Positions 35,816-49,540 of a stretch of DNA of 64,000 bases are shown here, one piece after another. Source of the DNA: Volvox africanus. Its lineage: Eukaryota; Chlorophyta; Chlorophyceae; Chlamydomonadales; Volvocaceae. Position numbers and translations under genes: made by a program. Each line of letters opens with the position of its first letter. Within the stretch, counting starts at the first letter, position 1. The notes beneath the pieces were generated by a model, which did no database searches, was not told the DNA's origin, and saw only the letters and a program-made list of their open reading frames with translations. The stretch is taken from NCBI GenBank assembly GCA_030268105.1, contig BSDZ01000047.1, positions 1-64,000 on the forward strand, written 5' to 3'.

Positions 35816-36700
35816 TTAGTATGCTAGGCGTCCGGGTCCGCTGTGCCTTGCGAGGTACGGAAATTCCTTATCCGCAACAGTGACAATCGAATGCCAATAA
35901 CAGTAATAGTAATAAAAATAAAAATAATAGTAATAAAAATAATAATTATTATAAAAATAAATATATTTATATAAATAATATTAATGTTAACAATAATAAT
36001 AATAAACATAATTAACATAATAAACGTAATAATAATAATTAACATAATAAACGTAATTAACGTAATATTTATATTTATAATAATCATAATAATTGTAATC
36101 ATAATAATTATTATTTTAATTACTATTATTATTTATTAATAATCATGAGATTCATAAGAATCATATGAATCATAATGATAGGGCTCCGGTGTGCCCTCCC
36201 CATCTTCCTCCCCCGCCCTTTGTCGGCGATGATGGTGGTGCTTTGGCGGCGTCGGTGGTGGCGTCGGTGGCGGACGGAGGGAGGGACGGAAAGAGGTTCC
36301 CATTCCCACCATCGCCACCGCTGCCACCACGGCCACATACACCACTACGGCTACCGCCGCAAACACCGCCACCAAGGCGACCGCTGTAAGTGTCCTGGGG
36401 TATGTACGGGCAGTGTTCATAATTGGATCTTAAACTGACATTCTGCGATTGGGCCTTCGTAGGCGGACACAACAGGGTCACTACACCCATGAAATCGAAA
36501 CGGGTAAGATATGATACGGGATCGAGTTTCAAAGGTTACATGTGTATGTCTTGATGCCTTGACTGACTGAGGGATTACCTTGCAGGGATGTTTCGCTCTA
36601 GAGTGGTGAATGACCCTTCCCCTTGGTTTTGGATTTACGATATACTGCCACTGACATTTCCGATTGGGCCTTTGTAGGCAGCCACAATTCCAGGACGGGC
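35816..36700 (+). repeat. L unit 23 (885 bp), G4 motif broken
   Basis: Module as in L22 ('catcttcctcc', tract 36194-36218) but core C-T-TT-T-CA, so L22 and L23 share the left part and differ in the right part. Confidence 0.95.
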
Positions 36701-37585
36701 TTAGTATGCTAGGCGTCCGGGTCCGCTGTGCCTTGCGAGGTACGGAAATTCCTTATCCGCAACAGTGACAATCGAATGCCAATAACAGTAATAGTAATAA
36801 AAATAAAAATAATAGTAATAAAAATAATAATTATTATAAAAATAAATATATTTATATAAATAATATTAATGTTAACAATAATAATAATAAACATAATTAA
36901 CATAATAAACGTAATAATAATAATTAACATAATTAACGTAATTAACGTAATATTTATATTTATAATAATCATAATAACTGTAATCATAATAATTATTATT
37001 TTAATTACTATTATTATTTATTAATAATCATGAGATTCATAAGAATCATATGAATCATAATGATAGGGCTCCGGTGTGCCCTCCCCATCTCCCTCCCCCG
37101 CCCTTTGTCGGCGATGATGGTGGTGCTTTGGCGGCGTCGGTGGTGGCGTCGGTGGCGGACGGAGGGAGGGACGGAAAGAGGTTCCCATTCCCACCATCGC
37201 CACCGCTGCCACCACGGCCACATACACCACTACGGCTACCGCCGCAAACACCGCCACCAAGGCGACCGCTGTAAGTGTCCTGGGGTATGTACGGGCAGTG
37301 TTCATAATTGGATCTTAAACTGACATTCTGCGATTGGGCCTTCGTAGGCGGACACAACAGGGTCACTACACCCATGAAATCGAAACGGGTAAGATATGAT
37401 ACGGGATCGAGTTTCAAAGGTTACAAGTGTATGTCTTGATGCCTTGACTGACTGAGGGATTACCTTGCAGGGATGTTTCGCTCTAGAGTGGTGAATGACC
37501 CTTCCCCTTGGTTTTGGATTTAGGATATTCTGCCACTGACATTTCCGATTGGGCCTTTGTAGGCAGCCACAATTCCAGGACGGGC
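36701..37585 (+). repeat. L unit 24 (885 bp)
   Basis: 'taatgttaac' and 'aataactgtaatc', the latter shared only with L26. G4 motif intact. Core C-T-TA-T-GT. Confidence 0.95.
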
Positions 37586-37960
37586 TTAGTATGCTAGGCG
37601 TCCGGGTCCGCTGTGCCTTGCGAGGTACGGAAATTCCTTATCCGCAACAGTATCCTGGGGTATGTACGGGCAGTGTTCATAATTGGATCTTAAACTGACA
37701 TTCTGCGATTGGGCCTTCGTAGGCGGACACAACAGGGTCACTACACCCATGAAATCGAAACGGGTAAGATATGATACGGGATCGAGTTTCAAAGGTGACA
37801 TGTGTATGTCTTGATGCCTTGACTGACTGAGGGATTACCTTGCAGGGATGTTTCGCTCTAGAGTGGTGAATGACCCTTCCCCTTGGTTTTGGATTTAGGA
37901 TATTCTGCCACTGACATTTCCGATTGGGCCTTTGTAGGCAGCCACAATTCCAGGACGGGC
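37586..37960 (+). repeat. Single S unit
   Basis: C-T-GT-T-GT, matching S 35441. Confidence 0.95.
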
Positions 37961-38845
37961 TTAGTATGCTAGGCGTCCGGGTCCGCTGTGCCTTGCGAGG
38001 TACGGAAATTCCTTATCCGCAACAGTGACAATCGAATGCCAATAACAGTAATAGTAATAAAAATAAAAATAATAGTAATAAAAATAATAATTATTATAAA
38101 AATAAATATATTTATATAAATAATATTAATGTTAACAATAATAATAATAAACATAATTAACATAATAAACGTAATAATAATAATTAACATAATAAACGTA
38201 ATTAACGTAATATTTATATTTATAATAATCATAATAATTGTAATCATAATAATTATTATTTTAATTACTATTATTATTTATTAATAATCATGAGATTCAT
38301 AAGAATCATATGAATCATAATGATAGGGCTCCGGTGTGCCCTCCCCATCTTCCTCCCCCGCCCTTTGTCGGCGATGATGGTGGTGCTTTGGCGGCGTCGG
38401 TGGTGGCGTCGGTGGCGGACGGAGGGAGGGACGGAAAGAGGTTCCCATTCCCACCATCGCCACCGCTGCCACCACGGCCACATACACCACTACGGCTACC
38501 GCCGCAAACACCGCCACCAAGGCGACCGCTGTAAGTGTCCTGGGGTATGTACGGGCAGTGTTCATAATTGGATCTTAAACTGACATTCTGCGATTGGGCC
38601 TTCGTAGGCGGACACAACAGGGTCACTACACCCATGAAATCGAAACGGGTAAGATATGATACGGGATCGAGTTTCAAAGGTTACATGTGTATGTCTTGAT
38701 GCCTTGACTGACTGAGGGATTACCTTGCAGGGATGTTTCGCTCTAGAGTGGTGAATGACCCTTCCCCTTGGTTTTGGATTTACGATATACTGCCACTGAC
38801 ATTTCCGATTGGGCCTTTGTAGGCAGCCACAATTCCAGGACGGGC
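37961..38845 (+). repeat. L unit 25 (885 bp), copy of L23
   Basis: Third and last unit with 'catcttcctcc' (tract 38339-38363). Core C-T-TT-T-CA. Confidence 0.95.
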
Positions 38846-39730
38846 TTAGTATGCTAGGCGTCCGGGTCCGCTGTGCCTTGCGAGGTACGGAAATTCCTTA
38901 TCCGCAACAGTGACAATCGAATGCCAATAACAGTAATAGTAATAAAAATAAAAATAATAGTAATAAAAATAATAATTATTATAAAAATAAATATATTTAT
39001 ATAAATAATATTAATGTTAACAATAATAATAATAAACATAATTAACATAATAAACGTAATAATAATAATTAACATAATTAACGTAATTAACGTAATATTT
39101 ATATTTATAATAATCATAATAACTGTAATCATAATAATTATTATTTTAATTACTATTATTATTTATTAATAATCATGAGATTCATAAGAATCATATGAAT
39201 CATAATGATAGGGCTCCGGTGTGCCCTCCCCATCTCCCTCCCCCGCCCTTTGTCGGCGATGATGGTGGTGCTTTGGCGGCGTCGGTGGTGGCGTCGGTGG
39301 CGGACGGAGGGAGGGACGGAAAGAGGTTCCCATTCCCACCATCGCCACCGCTGCCACCACGGCCACATACACCACTACGGCTACCGCCGCAAACACCGCC
39401 ACCAAGGCGACCGCTGTAAGTGTCCTGGGGTATGTACGGGCAGTGTTCATAATTGGATCTTAAACTGACATTCTGCGATTGGGCCTTCGTAGGCGGACAC
39501 AACAGGGTCACTACACCCATGAAATCGAAACGGGTAAGATATGATACGGGATCGAGTTTCAAAGGTTACAAGTGTATGTCTTGATGCCTTGACTGACTGA
39601 GGGATTACCTTGCAGGGATGTTTCGCTCTAGAGTGGTGAATGACCCTTCCCCTTGGTTTTGGATTTAGGATATTCTGCCACTGACATTTCCGATTGGGCC
39701 TTTGTAGGCAGCCACAATTCCAGGACGGGC
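38846..39730 (+). repeat. L unit 26 (885 bp), copy of L24
   Basis: 'aataactgtaatc', 'taatgttaac', core C-T-TA-T-GT. Confidence 0.95.
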
Positions 39731-40480
39731 TTAGTATGCTAGGCGTCCGGGTCCGCTGTGCCTTGCGAGGTACGGAAATTCCTTATCCGCAACAGTATCC
39801 TGGGGTATGTACGGGCAGTGTTCATAATTGGATCTTAAACTGACATTCTGCGATTGGGCCTTCGTAGGCGGACACAACAGGGTCACTACACCCATGAAAT
39901 CGAAACGGGTAAGATATGATACGGGATCGAGATTCAAAGGTGACATGTGTATGTCTTGATGCCTTGACTGACTGAGGGATTACCTTGCAGGGATGTTTCG
40001 CTCTAGAGTGGTGAATGACCCTTCCCCTTGGATTTGGATTTACGATATACTGCCACTGACATTTCCGATTGGGCCTTTGTAGGCAGCCACAATTCCAGGA
40101 CGGGCTTAGTATGCTAGGCGTCCGGGTCCGCTGTGCCTTGCGAGGTACGGAAATTCCTTATCCGCAACAGTATCCTGGGGTATGTACGGGCAGTGTTCAT
40201 AATTGGATCTTAAACTGACATTCTGCGATTGGGCCTTCGTAGGCGGACACAACAGGGTCACTACACCCATGAAATCGAAACGGGTAAGATATGATACGGG
40301 ATCGAGTTTCAAAGGTTACAAGTGTATGTCTTGATGCCTTGACTGACTGAGGGATTACCTTGCAGGGATGTTTCGCTCTAGAGTGGTGAATGACCCTTCC
40401 CCTTGGTTTTGGATTTACGATATACTGCCACTGACATTTCCGATTGGGCCTTTGTAGGCAGCCACAATTCCAGGACGGGC
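39731..40480 (+). repeat. Two S units
   Basis: Starts 39731 (C-A-GT-A-CA) and 40106 (C-T-TA-T-CA, as the S before L18). Confidence 0.95.
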
Positions 40481-41365
40481 TTAGTATGCTAGGCGTCCGG
40501 GTCCGCTGTGCCTTGCGAGGTACGGAAATTCCTTATCCGCAACAGTGACAATCGAATGCCAATAACAGTAATAGTAATAAAAATAAAAATAATAGTAATA
40601 AAAATAATAATTATTATAAAAATAAATATATTTATATAAATAATATTAATGATAACAATAATAATAATAAACATAATTAACATAATAAACGTAATAATAA
40701 TAATAAACATAATTAACGTAATTAACGTAATATTTATATTTATAATAATCATAATAATTGTAATCATAATAATTATGATTTTAAGTACTATTATTATTTA
40801 TTAATAATCATGAGATTCATAAGAATCATATGAATCATAATGATAGGGCTCCGGTGTGCCCTCCCCATCTCCCTCCCCCGCCCTTTGTCGGCGATGATGG
40901 TGGTGCTTTGGCGGCGTCGGTGGTGGCGTCGGTGGCGGACGGAGGGAGGGACGGAAAGAGGTTCCCATTCCCACCATCGCCACCGCTGCCACCACGGCCA
41001 CATACACCACTACGGCTGCCGCCGCAAACACCGCCACCAAGGCGACCGCTGTAAGTGTCCTGGGGTATGTACGGGCAGTGTTCATAATTGGATCTTAAAC
41101 TGACATTCTGCGATTGGGCCTTTGTAGGCGGACACAACAGGGTCACTACACCCATGAAATCGAAACGGGTAAGATATGATACGGGATCGAGATTCAAAGG
41201 TGACATGTGTATGTCTTGATGCCTTGACTGACTGAGGGATTACCTTGCAGGGATGTTTCGCTCTAGAGTGGTGAATGACCCTTCCCCTTGGATTTGGATT
41301 TACGATATACTGACACTGACATTTCCGATTGGGCCTTTGTAGGCAGCCACAATTCCAGGACGGGC
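40481..41365 (+). repeat. L unit 27 (885 bp), chimeric
   Basis: The AT block carries the L18 pair 'aattatgattttaagtact' and 'aataataataaacataatt'. The GC block and core carry the L20 set 'ggctgccg' and T-A-GT-A-CA*. The switch lies between about 40784 and 41017. Confidence 0.92.
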
Positions 41366-41740
41366 TTAGTATGCTAGGCGTCCGGGTCCGCTGTGCCTTG
41401 CGAGGTACGGAAATTCCTTATCCGCAACAGTATCCTGGGGTATGTACGGGCAGTGTTCATAATTGGATCTTAAACTGACATTCTGCGATTGGGCCTTCGT
41501 AGGCGGACACAACAGGGTCACTACACCCATGAAATCGAAACGGGTAAGATATGATACGGGATCGAGATTCAAAGGTGACATGTGTATGTCTTGATGCCTT
41601 GACTGACTGAGGGATTACCTTGCAGGGATGTTTCGCTCTAGAGTGGTGAATGACCCTTCCCCTTGGTTTTGGATTTAGGATATTCTGCCACTGACATTTC
41701 CGATTGGGCCTTTGTAGGCAGCCACAATTCCAGGACGGGC
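41366..41740 (+). repeat. Single S unit
   Basis: C-A-GT-T-GT, same as S 32180. Confidence 0.95.
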
Positions 41741-42625
41741 TTAGTATGCTAGGCGTCCGGGTCCGCTGTGCCTTGCGAGGTACGGAAATTCCTTATCCGC
41801 AACAGTGACAATCGAATGCCAATAACAGTAATAGTAATAAAAATAAAAATAATAGTAATAAAAATAATAATTATTATAAAAATAAATATATTTATATAAA
41901 TAATATTAATGATAACAATAATAATAATAAACATAATTAACATAATAAACGTAATAATAATAATTAACATAATTAACGTAATTAACGTAATATTTATATT
42001 TATAATAATCATAATAATTGTAATCATAATAATTATTATTTTAATTACTATTATTATTTATTAATAATCATGAGATTCATAAGAATCATATGAATCATAA
42101 TGATAGGGCTCCGGTGTGCCCTCCCCATCTCCCTCCCCCGCCCTTTGTCGGCGATGATGGTGGTGCTTTGGCGGCGTCGGTGGTGGCGTCGGTGGCGGAC
42201 GGAGGGAGGGACGGAAAGAGGTTCCCATTCCCACCATCGCCACCGCTGCCACCACGGCCACATACACCACTACGGCTACCGCCGCAAACACCGCCACCAA
42301 GGCGACCGCTGTAAGTGTCCTGGGGTATGTACGGGCAGTGTTCATAATTGGATCTTAAACTGACATTCTGCGATTGGGCCTTCGTAGGCGGACACAACAG
42401 GGTCACTACACCCATGAAATCGAAACGGGTAAGATATGATACGGGATCGAGTTTCAAAGGTTACATGTGTATGTCTTGATGCCTTGACTGACTGAGGGAT
42501 TACCTTGCAGGGATGTTTCGCTCTAGAGTGGTGAATGACCCTTCCCCTTGGATTTGGATTTACGATATACTGCCACTGACATTTCCGATTGGGCCTTTGT
42601 AGGCAGCCACAATTCCAGGACGGGC
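41741..42625 (+). repeat. L unit 28 (885 bp)
   Basis: 'taatgataac' (back to the common allele), 'ggctaccg', core C-T-TT-A-CA. Confidence 0.95.
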
Positions 42626-43510
42626 TTAGTATGCTAGGCGTCCGGGTCCGCTGTGCCTTGCGAGGTACGGAAATTCCTTATCCGCAACAGTGACAATCGA
42701 ATGCCAATAACAGTAATAGTAATAAAAATAAAAATAATAGTAATAAAAATAATAATTATTATAAAAATAAATATATTTATATAAATAATATTAATGTTAA
42801 CAATAATAATAATAAACATAATTAACATAATAAACGTAATAATAATAATTAACATAATTAACGTAATTAACGTAATATTTATATTTATAATAATCATAAT
42901 AATTGTAATCATAATAATTATTATTTTAATTACTATTATTATTTATTAATAATCATGAGATTCATAAGAATCATATGAATCATAATGATAGGGCTCCGGT
43001 GTGCCCTCCCCATCTCCCTCCCCCGCCCTTTGTCGGCGATGATGGTGGTGCTTTGGCGGCGTCGGTGGTGGCGTCGGTGGCGGACGGAGGGAGGGACGGA
43101 AAGAGGTTCCCATTCCCACCATCGCCACCGCTGCCACCACGGCCACATACACCACTACGGCTACCGCCGCAAACACCGCCACCAAGGCGACCGCTGTAAG
43201 TGTCCTGGGGTATGTACGGGCAGTGTTCATAATTGGATCTTAAACTGACATTCTGCGATTGGGCCTTCGTAGGCGGACACAACAGGGTCACTACACCCAT
43301 GAAATCGAAACGGGTAAGATATGATACGGGATCGAGTTTCAAAGGTTACAAGTGTATGTCTTGATGCCTTGACTGACTGAGGGATTACCTTGCAGGGATG
43401 TTTCGCTCTAGAGTGGTGAATGACCCTTCCCCTTGGTTTTGGATTTAGGATATTCTGCCACTGACATTTCCGATTGGGCCTTTGTAGGCAGCCACAATTC
43501 CAGGACGGGC
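42626..43510 (+). repeat. L unit 29 (885 bp)
   Basis: 'taatgttaac', 'ggctaccg', core C-T-TA-T-GT. Directly follows L28. Confidence 0.95.
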
Positions 43511-44635
43511 TTAGTATGCTAGGCGTCCGGGTCCGCTGTGCCTTGCGAGGTACGGAAATTCCTTATCCGCAACAGTATCCTGGGGTATGTACGGGCAGTG
43601 TTCATAATTGGATCTTAAACTGACATTCTGCGATTGGGCCTTCGTAGGCGGACACAACAGGGTCACTACACCCATGAAATCGAAACGGGTAAGATATGAT
43701 ACGGGATCGAGATTCAAAGGTGACATGTGTATGTCTTGATGCCTTGACTGACTGAGGGATTACCTTGCAGGGATGTTTCGCTCTAGAGTGGTGAATGACC
43801 CTTCCCCTTGGATTTGGATTTACGATATACTGACACTGACATTTCCGATTGGGCCTTTGTAGGCAGCCACAATTCCAGGACGGGCTTAGTATGCTAGGCG
43901 TCCGGGTCCGCTGTGCCTTGCGAGGTACGGAAATTCCTTATCCGCAACAGTATCTTGGGGTATGTACGGGCAGTGTTCATAATTGGATCTTAAACTGACA
44001 TTCTGCGATTGGGCCTTTGTAGGCGGACACAACAGGGTCACTACACCCATGAAATCGAAACGGGTAAGATATGATACGGGATCGAGATTCAAAGGTGACA
44101 TGTGTATGTCTTGATGCCTTGACTGACTGAGGGATTACCTTGCAGGGATGTTTCGCTCTAGAGTGGTGAATGACCCTTCCCCTTGGATTTGGATTTACGA
44201 TATACTGACACTGACATTTCCGATTGGGCCTTTGTAGGCAGCCACAATTCCAGGACGGGCTTAGTATGCTAGGCGTCCGGGTCCGCTGTGCCTTGCGAGG
44301 TACGGAAATTCCTTATCCGCAACAGTATCCTGGGGTATGTACGGGCAGTGTTCATAATTGGATCTTAAACTGACATTCTGCGATTGGGCCTTCGTAGGCG
44401 GACACAACAGGGTCACTACACCCATGAAATCGAAACGGGTAAGATATGATACGGGATCGAGTTTCAAAGGTTACATGTGTATGTCTTGATGCCTTGACTG
44501 ACTGAGGGATTACCTTGCAGGGATGTTTCGCTCTAGAGTGGTGAATGACCCTTCCCCTTGGATTTGGATTTACGATATACTGCCACTGACATTTCCGATT
44601 GGGCCTTTGTAGGCAGCCACAATTCCAGGACGGGC
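43511..44635 (+). repeat. Three S units
   Basis: Starts 43511 (C-A-GT-A-CA*), 43886 (T-A-GT-A-CA*, with private 'tatcttgggg') and 44261 (C-T-TT-A-CA). Confidence 0.95.
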
Positions 44636-45520
44636 TTAGTATGCTAGGCGTCCGGGTCCGCTGTGCCTTGCGAGGTACGGAAATTCCTTATCCGCAACAG
44701 TGACAATCGAATGCCAATAACAGTAATAGTAATAAAAATAAAAATAATAGTTATAAAAATAATAATTATTATAATAATTAATATATTTATATAAATAATA
44801 TTAATGATAACAATAATAATAATAAACATAATTAACATAATAAACGTAATAATAATAATTAACATAATTAACGTAATTAACGTAATATTTATATTTATAA
44901 TAATCATAATAATTGTAATCATAATAATTATTATTTTAATTACTATTATTATTTATTAATAATCATGAGATTCATAAGAATCATATGAATCATAATGATA
45001 GGGCTCCGGTGTGCCCTCCCCATCTCCCTCCCCCGCCCTTTGTCGGCGATGATGGTGGTGCTTTGGCGGCGTCGGTGGTGGCGTCGGTGGCGGACGGAGG
45101 GAGGGACGGAAAGAGGTTCCCATTCCCACCATCGCCACCGCTGCCAGCACGGCCACATACACCACTACGGCTACCGCCGCAAACACCGCCACCAAGGCGA
45201 CCGCTGTAAGTGTCCTGGGGTATGTACGGGCAGTGTTCATAATTGGATCTTAAACTGACATTCTGCGATTGGGCCTTCGTAGGCGGACACAACAGGGTCA
45301 CTACACCCATGAAATCGAAACGGGTAAGATATGATACGGGATCGAGATTCAAAGGTGACATGTGTTTGTCTTGATGCCTTGACTGACTGAGGGATTACCT
45401 TGCAGGGATGTTTCGCTCTAGAGTGGTGAATGACCCTTCCCCTTGGTTTTGGATTTACGATATACTGACACTGACATTTCCGATTGGGCCTTTGTAGGCA
45501 GCCACAATTCCAGGACGGGC
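44636..45520 (+). repeat. L unit 30 (885 bp)
   Basis: First unit with 'gccagcacgg' in the right hairpin arm (others gccaccacgg). 'aatagttataaaaat' and 'attataataattaat' in the AT block. Core C-A-GT-T-CA* with 'gtgtttgtcttg', shared only with L37. Confidence 0.95.
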
Positions 45521-46645
45521 TTAGTATGCTAGGCGTCCGGGTCCGCTGTGCCTTGCGAGGTACGGAAATTCCTTATCCGCAACAGTATCCTGGGGTATGT
45601 ACGGGCAGTGTTCATAATTGGATCTTAAACTGACATTCTGCGATTGGGCCTTCGTAGGCGGACACAACAGGGTCACTACACCCATGAAATCGAAACGGGT
45701 AAGATATGATACGGGATCGAGTTTCAAAGGTTACAAGTGTATGTCTTGATGCCTTGACTGACTGAGGGATTACCTTGCAGGGATGTTTCGCTCTAGAGTG
45801 GTGAATGACCCTTCCCCTTGGATTTGGATTTAGGATATACTGACACTGACATTTCCGATTGGGCCTTTGTAGGCAGCCACAATTCCAGGACGGGCTTAGT
45901 ATGCTAGGCGTCCGGGTCCGCTGTGCCTTGCGAGGTACGGAAATTCCTTATCCGCAACAGTATCCTGGGGTATGTACGGGCAGTGTTCATAATTGGATCT
46001 TAAACTGACATTCTGCGATTGGGCCTTCGTAGGCGGACACAACAGGGTCACTACACCCATGAAATCGAAACGGGTAAGATATGATACGGGATCGAGATTC
46101 AAAGGTGACATGTGTATGTCTTGATGCCTTGACTGACTGAGGGATTACCTTGCAGGGATGTTTCGCTCTAGAGTGGTGAATGACCCTTCCCCTTGGTTTT
46201 GGATTTAGGATATTCTGCCACTGACATTTCCGATTGGGCCTTTGTAGGCAGCCACAATTCCAGGACGGGCTTAGTATGCTAGGCGTCCGGGTCCGCTGTG
46301 CCTTGCGAGGTACGGAAATTCCTTATCCGCAACAGTATCCTGGGGTATGTACGGGCAGTGTTCATAATTGGATCTTAAACTGACATTCTGCGATTGGGCC
46401 TTCGTAGGCGGACACAACAGGGTCACTACACCCATGAAATCGAAACGGGTAAGATATGATACGGGATCGAGTTTCAAAGGTTACATGTGTATGTCTTGAT
46501 GCCTTGACTGACTGAGGGATTACCTTGCAGGGATGTTTCGCTCTAGAGTGGTGAATGACCCTTCCCCTTGGATTTGGATTTAGGATATTCTGCCACTGAC
46601 ATTTCCGATTGGGCCTTTGTAGGCAGCCACAATTCCAGGACGGGC
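45521..46645 (+). repeat. Three S units
   Basis: Starts 45521 (C-T-TA-A-GA*), 45896 (C-A-GT-T-GT) and 46271 (C-T-TT-A-GT). 46271 begins the 3645-bp repeat. Confidence 0.95.
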
Positions 46646-47530
46646 TTAGTATGCTAGGCGTCCGGGTCCGCTGTGCCTTGCGAGGTACGGAAATTCCTTA
46701 TCCGCAACAGTGACAATCGAATGCCAATAACAGTAATAGTAATATAAATAAAAATAATAGTAATAAAAATAATAATTATTATAAAAATAAATATATTTAT
46801 ATAAATAATATTAATGATAACAATAATAATAATAAACATAATTAACATAATAAACGTAATAATAATAATAAACATAATTAACATAATTAACGTAATATTT
46901 ATATTTATAATAATCATAATAATTGTAATCATAATAATTATTATTTTAATTACTATTATTATTTATTAATAATCATGAGATTCATAAGAATCATATGAAT
47001 CATAATGATAGGGCTCCGGTGTGCCCTCCCCATCTCCCTCCCCCGCCCTTTGTCGGCGATGATGGTGGTGCTTTGGCGGCGTCGGTGGTGGCGTCGGTGG
47101 CGGACGGAGGGAGGGACGGAAAGAGGTTCCCATTCCCACCATCGCCACCGCTGCCACCACGGCCACATACACCACTACGGCTGCCGCCGCAAACACCGCC
47201 ACCAAGGCGACCGCTGTAAGTGTCCTGGGGTATGTACGGGCAGTGTTCATAATTGGATCTTAAACTGACATTCTGCGATTGGGCCTTTGTAGGCGGACAC
47301 AACAGGGTCACTACACCCATGAAATCGAAACGGGTAAGATATGATACGGGATCGAGATTCAAAGGTGACATGTGTATGTCTTGATGCCTTGACTGACTGA
47401 GGGATTACCTTGCAGGGATGTTTCGCTCTAGAGTGGTGAATGACCCTTCCCCTTGGATTTGGATTTACGATATACTGACACTGACATTTCCGATTGGGCC
47501 TTTGTAGGCAGCCACAATTCCAGGACGGGC
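46646..47530 (+). repeat. L unit 31 (885 bp)
   Basis: Private 'agtaatataaataaaaat' shared with L33. 'gccaccacgg', 'ggctgccg', core T-A-GT-A-CA*. Confidence 0.95.
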
Positions 47531-48655
47531 TTAGTATGCTAGGCGTCCGGGTCCGCTGTGCCTTGCGAGGTACGGAAATTCCTTATCCGCAACAGTATCC
47601 TGGGGTATGTACGGGCAGTGTTCATAATTGGATCTTAAACTGACATTCTGCGATTGGGCCTTCGTAGGCGGACACAACAGGGTCACTACACCCATGAAAT
47701 CGAAACGGGTAAGATATGATACGGGATCGAGTTTCAAAGGTTACAAGTGTATGTCTTGATGCCTTGACTGACTGAGGGATTACCTTGCAGGGATGTTTCG
47801 CTCTAGAGTGGTGAATGACCCTTCCCCTTGGATTTGGATTTAGGATATACTGACACTGACATTTCCGATTGGGCCTTTGTAGGCAGCCACAATTCCAGGA
47901 CGGGCTTAGTATGCTAGGCGTCCGGGTCCGCTGTGCCTTGCGAGGTACGGAAATTCCTTATCCGCAACAGTATCCTGGGGTATGTACGGGCAGTGTTCAT
48001 AATTGGATCTTAAACTGACATTCTGCGATTGGGCCTTCGTAGGCGGACACAACAGGGTCACTACACCCATGAAATCGAAACGGGTAAGATATGATACGGG
48101 ATCGAGTTTCAAAGGTTACAAGTGTATGTCTTGATGCCTTGACTGACTGAGGGATTACCTTGCAGGGATGTTTCGCTCTAGAGTGGTGAATGACCCTTCC
48201 CCTTGGATTTGGATTTAGGATATACTGACACTGACATTTCCGATTGGGCCTTTGTAGGCAGCCACAATTCCAGGACGGGCTTAGTATGCTAGGCGTCCGG
48301 GTCCGCTGTGCCTTGCGAGGTACGGAAATTCCTTATCCGCAACAGTATCCTGGGGTATGTACGGGCAGTGTTCATAATTGGATCTTAAACTGACATTCTG
48401 CGATTGGGCCTTCGTAGGCGGACACAACAGGGTCACTACACCCATGAAATCGAAACGGGTAAGATATGATACGGGATCGAGTTTCAAAGGTTACAAGTGT
48501 ATGTCTTGATGCCTTGACTGACTGAGGGATTACCTTGCAGGGATGTTTCGCTCTAGAGTGGTGAATGACCCTTCCCCTTGGATTTGGATTTAGGATATTC
48601 TGCCACTGACATTTCCGATTGGGCCTTTGTAGGCAGCCACAATTCCAGGACGGGC
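47531..48655 (+). repeat. Three S units
   Basis: Starts 47531 and 47906 (both C-T-TA-A-GA*, apparently duplicates of each other) and 48281 (C-T-TA-A-GT). Confidence 0.95.
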
Positions 48656-49540
48656 TTAGTATGCTAGGCGTCCGGGTCCGCTGTGCCTTGCGAGGTACGG
48701 AAATTCCTTATCCGCAACAGTGACAATCGAATGCCAATAACAGTAATAGTCATAAAAATAAAAATAATAGTAATAAAAATAATAATTATTATAATAATTA
48801 ATATATTTATATAAATAATATTAATGATAACAATAATAATAATAAACATAATTAACATAATAAACGTAATAATAATAATTAACATAATTAACATAATTAA
48901 CGTAATATTTATATTTATAATAATCATAATAATTGTAATCATAATAATTATTATTTTAATTACTATTATTATTTATTAATAATCATGAGATTCATAAGAA
49001 TCATATGAATCATAATGATAGGGCTCCGGTGTGCCCTCCCCATCTCCCTCCCCCGCCCTTTGTCGGCGATGATGGTGGTGCTTTGGCGGCGTCGGTGGTG
49101 GCGTCGGTGGCGGACGGAGGGAGGGACGGAAAGAGGTTCCCATTCCCACCATCGCCACCGCTGCCAGCACGGCCACATACACCACTACGGCTACCGCCGC
49201 AAACACCGCCACCAAGGCGACCGCTGTAAGTGTCCTGGGGTATGTACGGGCAGTGTTCATAATTGGATCTTAAACTGACATTCTGCGATTGGGCCTTCGT
49301 AGGCGGACACAACAGGGTCACTACACCCATGAAATCGAAACGGGTAAGATATGATACGGGATCGAGTTTCAAAGGTTACAAGTGTATGTCTTGATGCCTT
49401 GACTGACTGAGGGATTACCTTGCAGGGATGTTTCGCTCTAGAGTGGTGAATGACCCTTCCCCTTGGTTTTGGATTTAGGATATTCTGCCACTGACATTTC
49501 CGATTGGGCCTTTGTAGGCAGCCACAATTCCAGGACGGGC
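48656..49540 (+). repeat. L unit 32 (885 bp)
   Basis: 'agtcataaaaat' and 'attataataattaat' in the AT block, 'gccagcacgg' in the GC block. Core C-T-TA-T-GT. Confidence 0.95.

Larger units (their letters stand above)
35441..39730 (+). repeat. 2145-bp higher-order repeat SLL (second locus), two copies
   Basis: S 35441 + L23 + L24 recur as S 37586 + L25 + L26. Shared markers: 'catcttcctcc' in the first L and 'aataactgtaatc' in the second L. Same length and order as the repeat at 26630-30919 but with different variants, so it arose separately. Confidence 0.9.
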
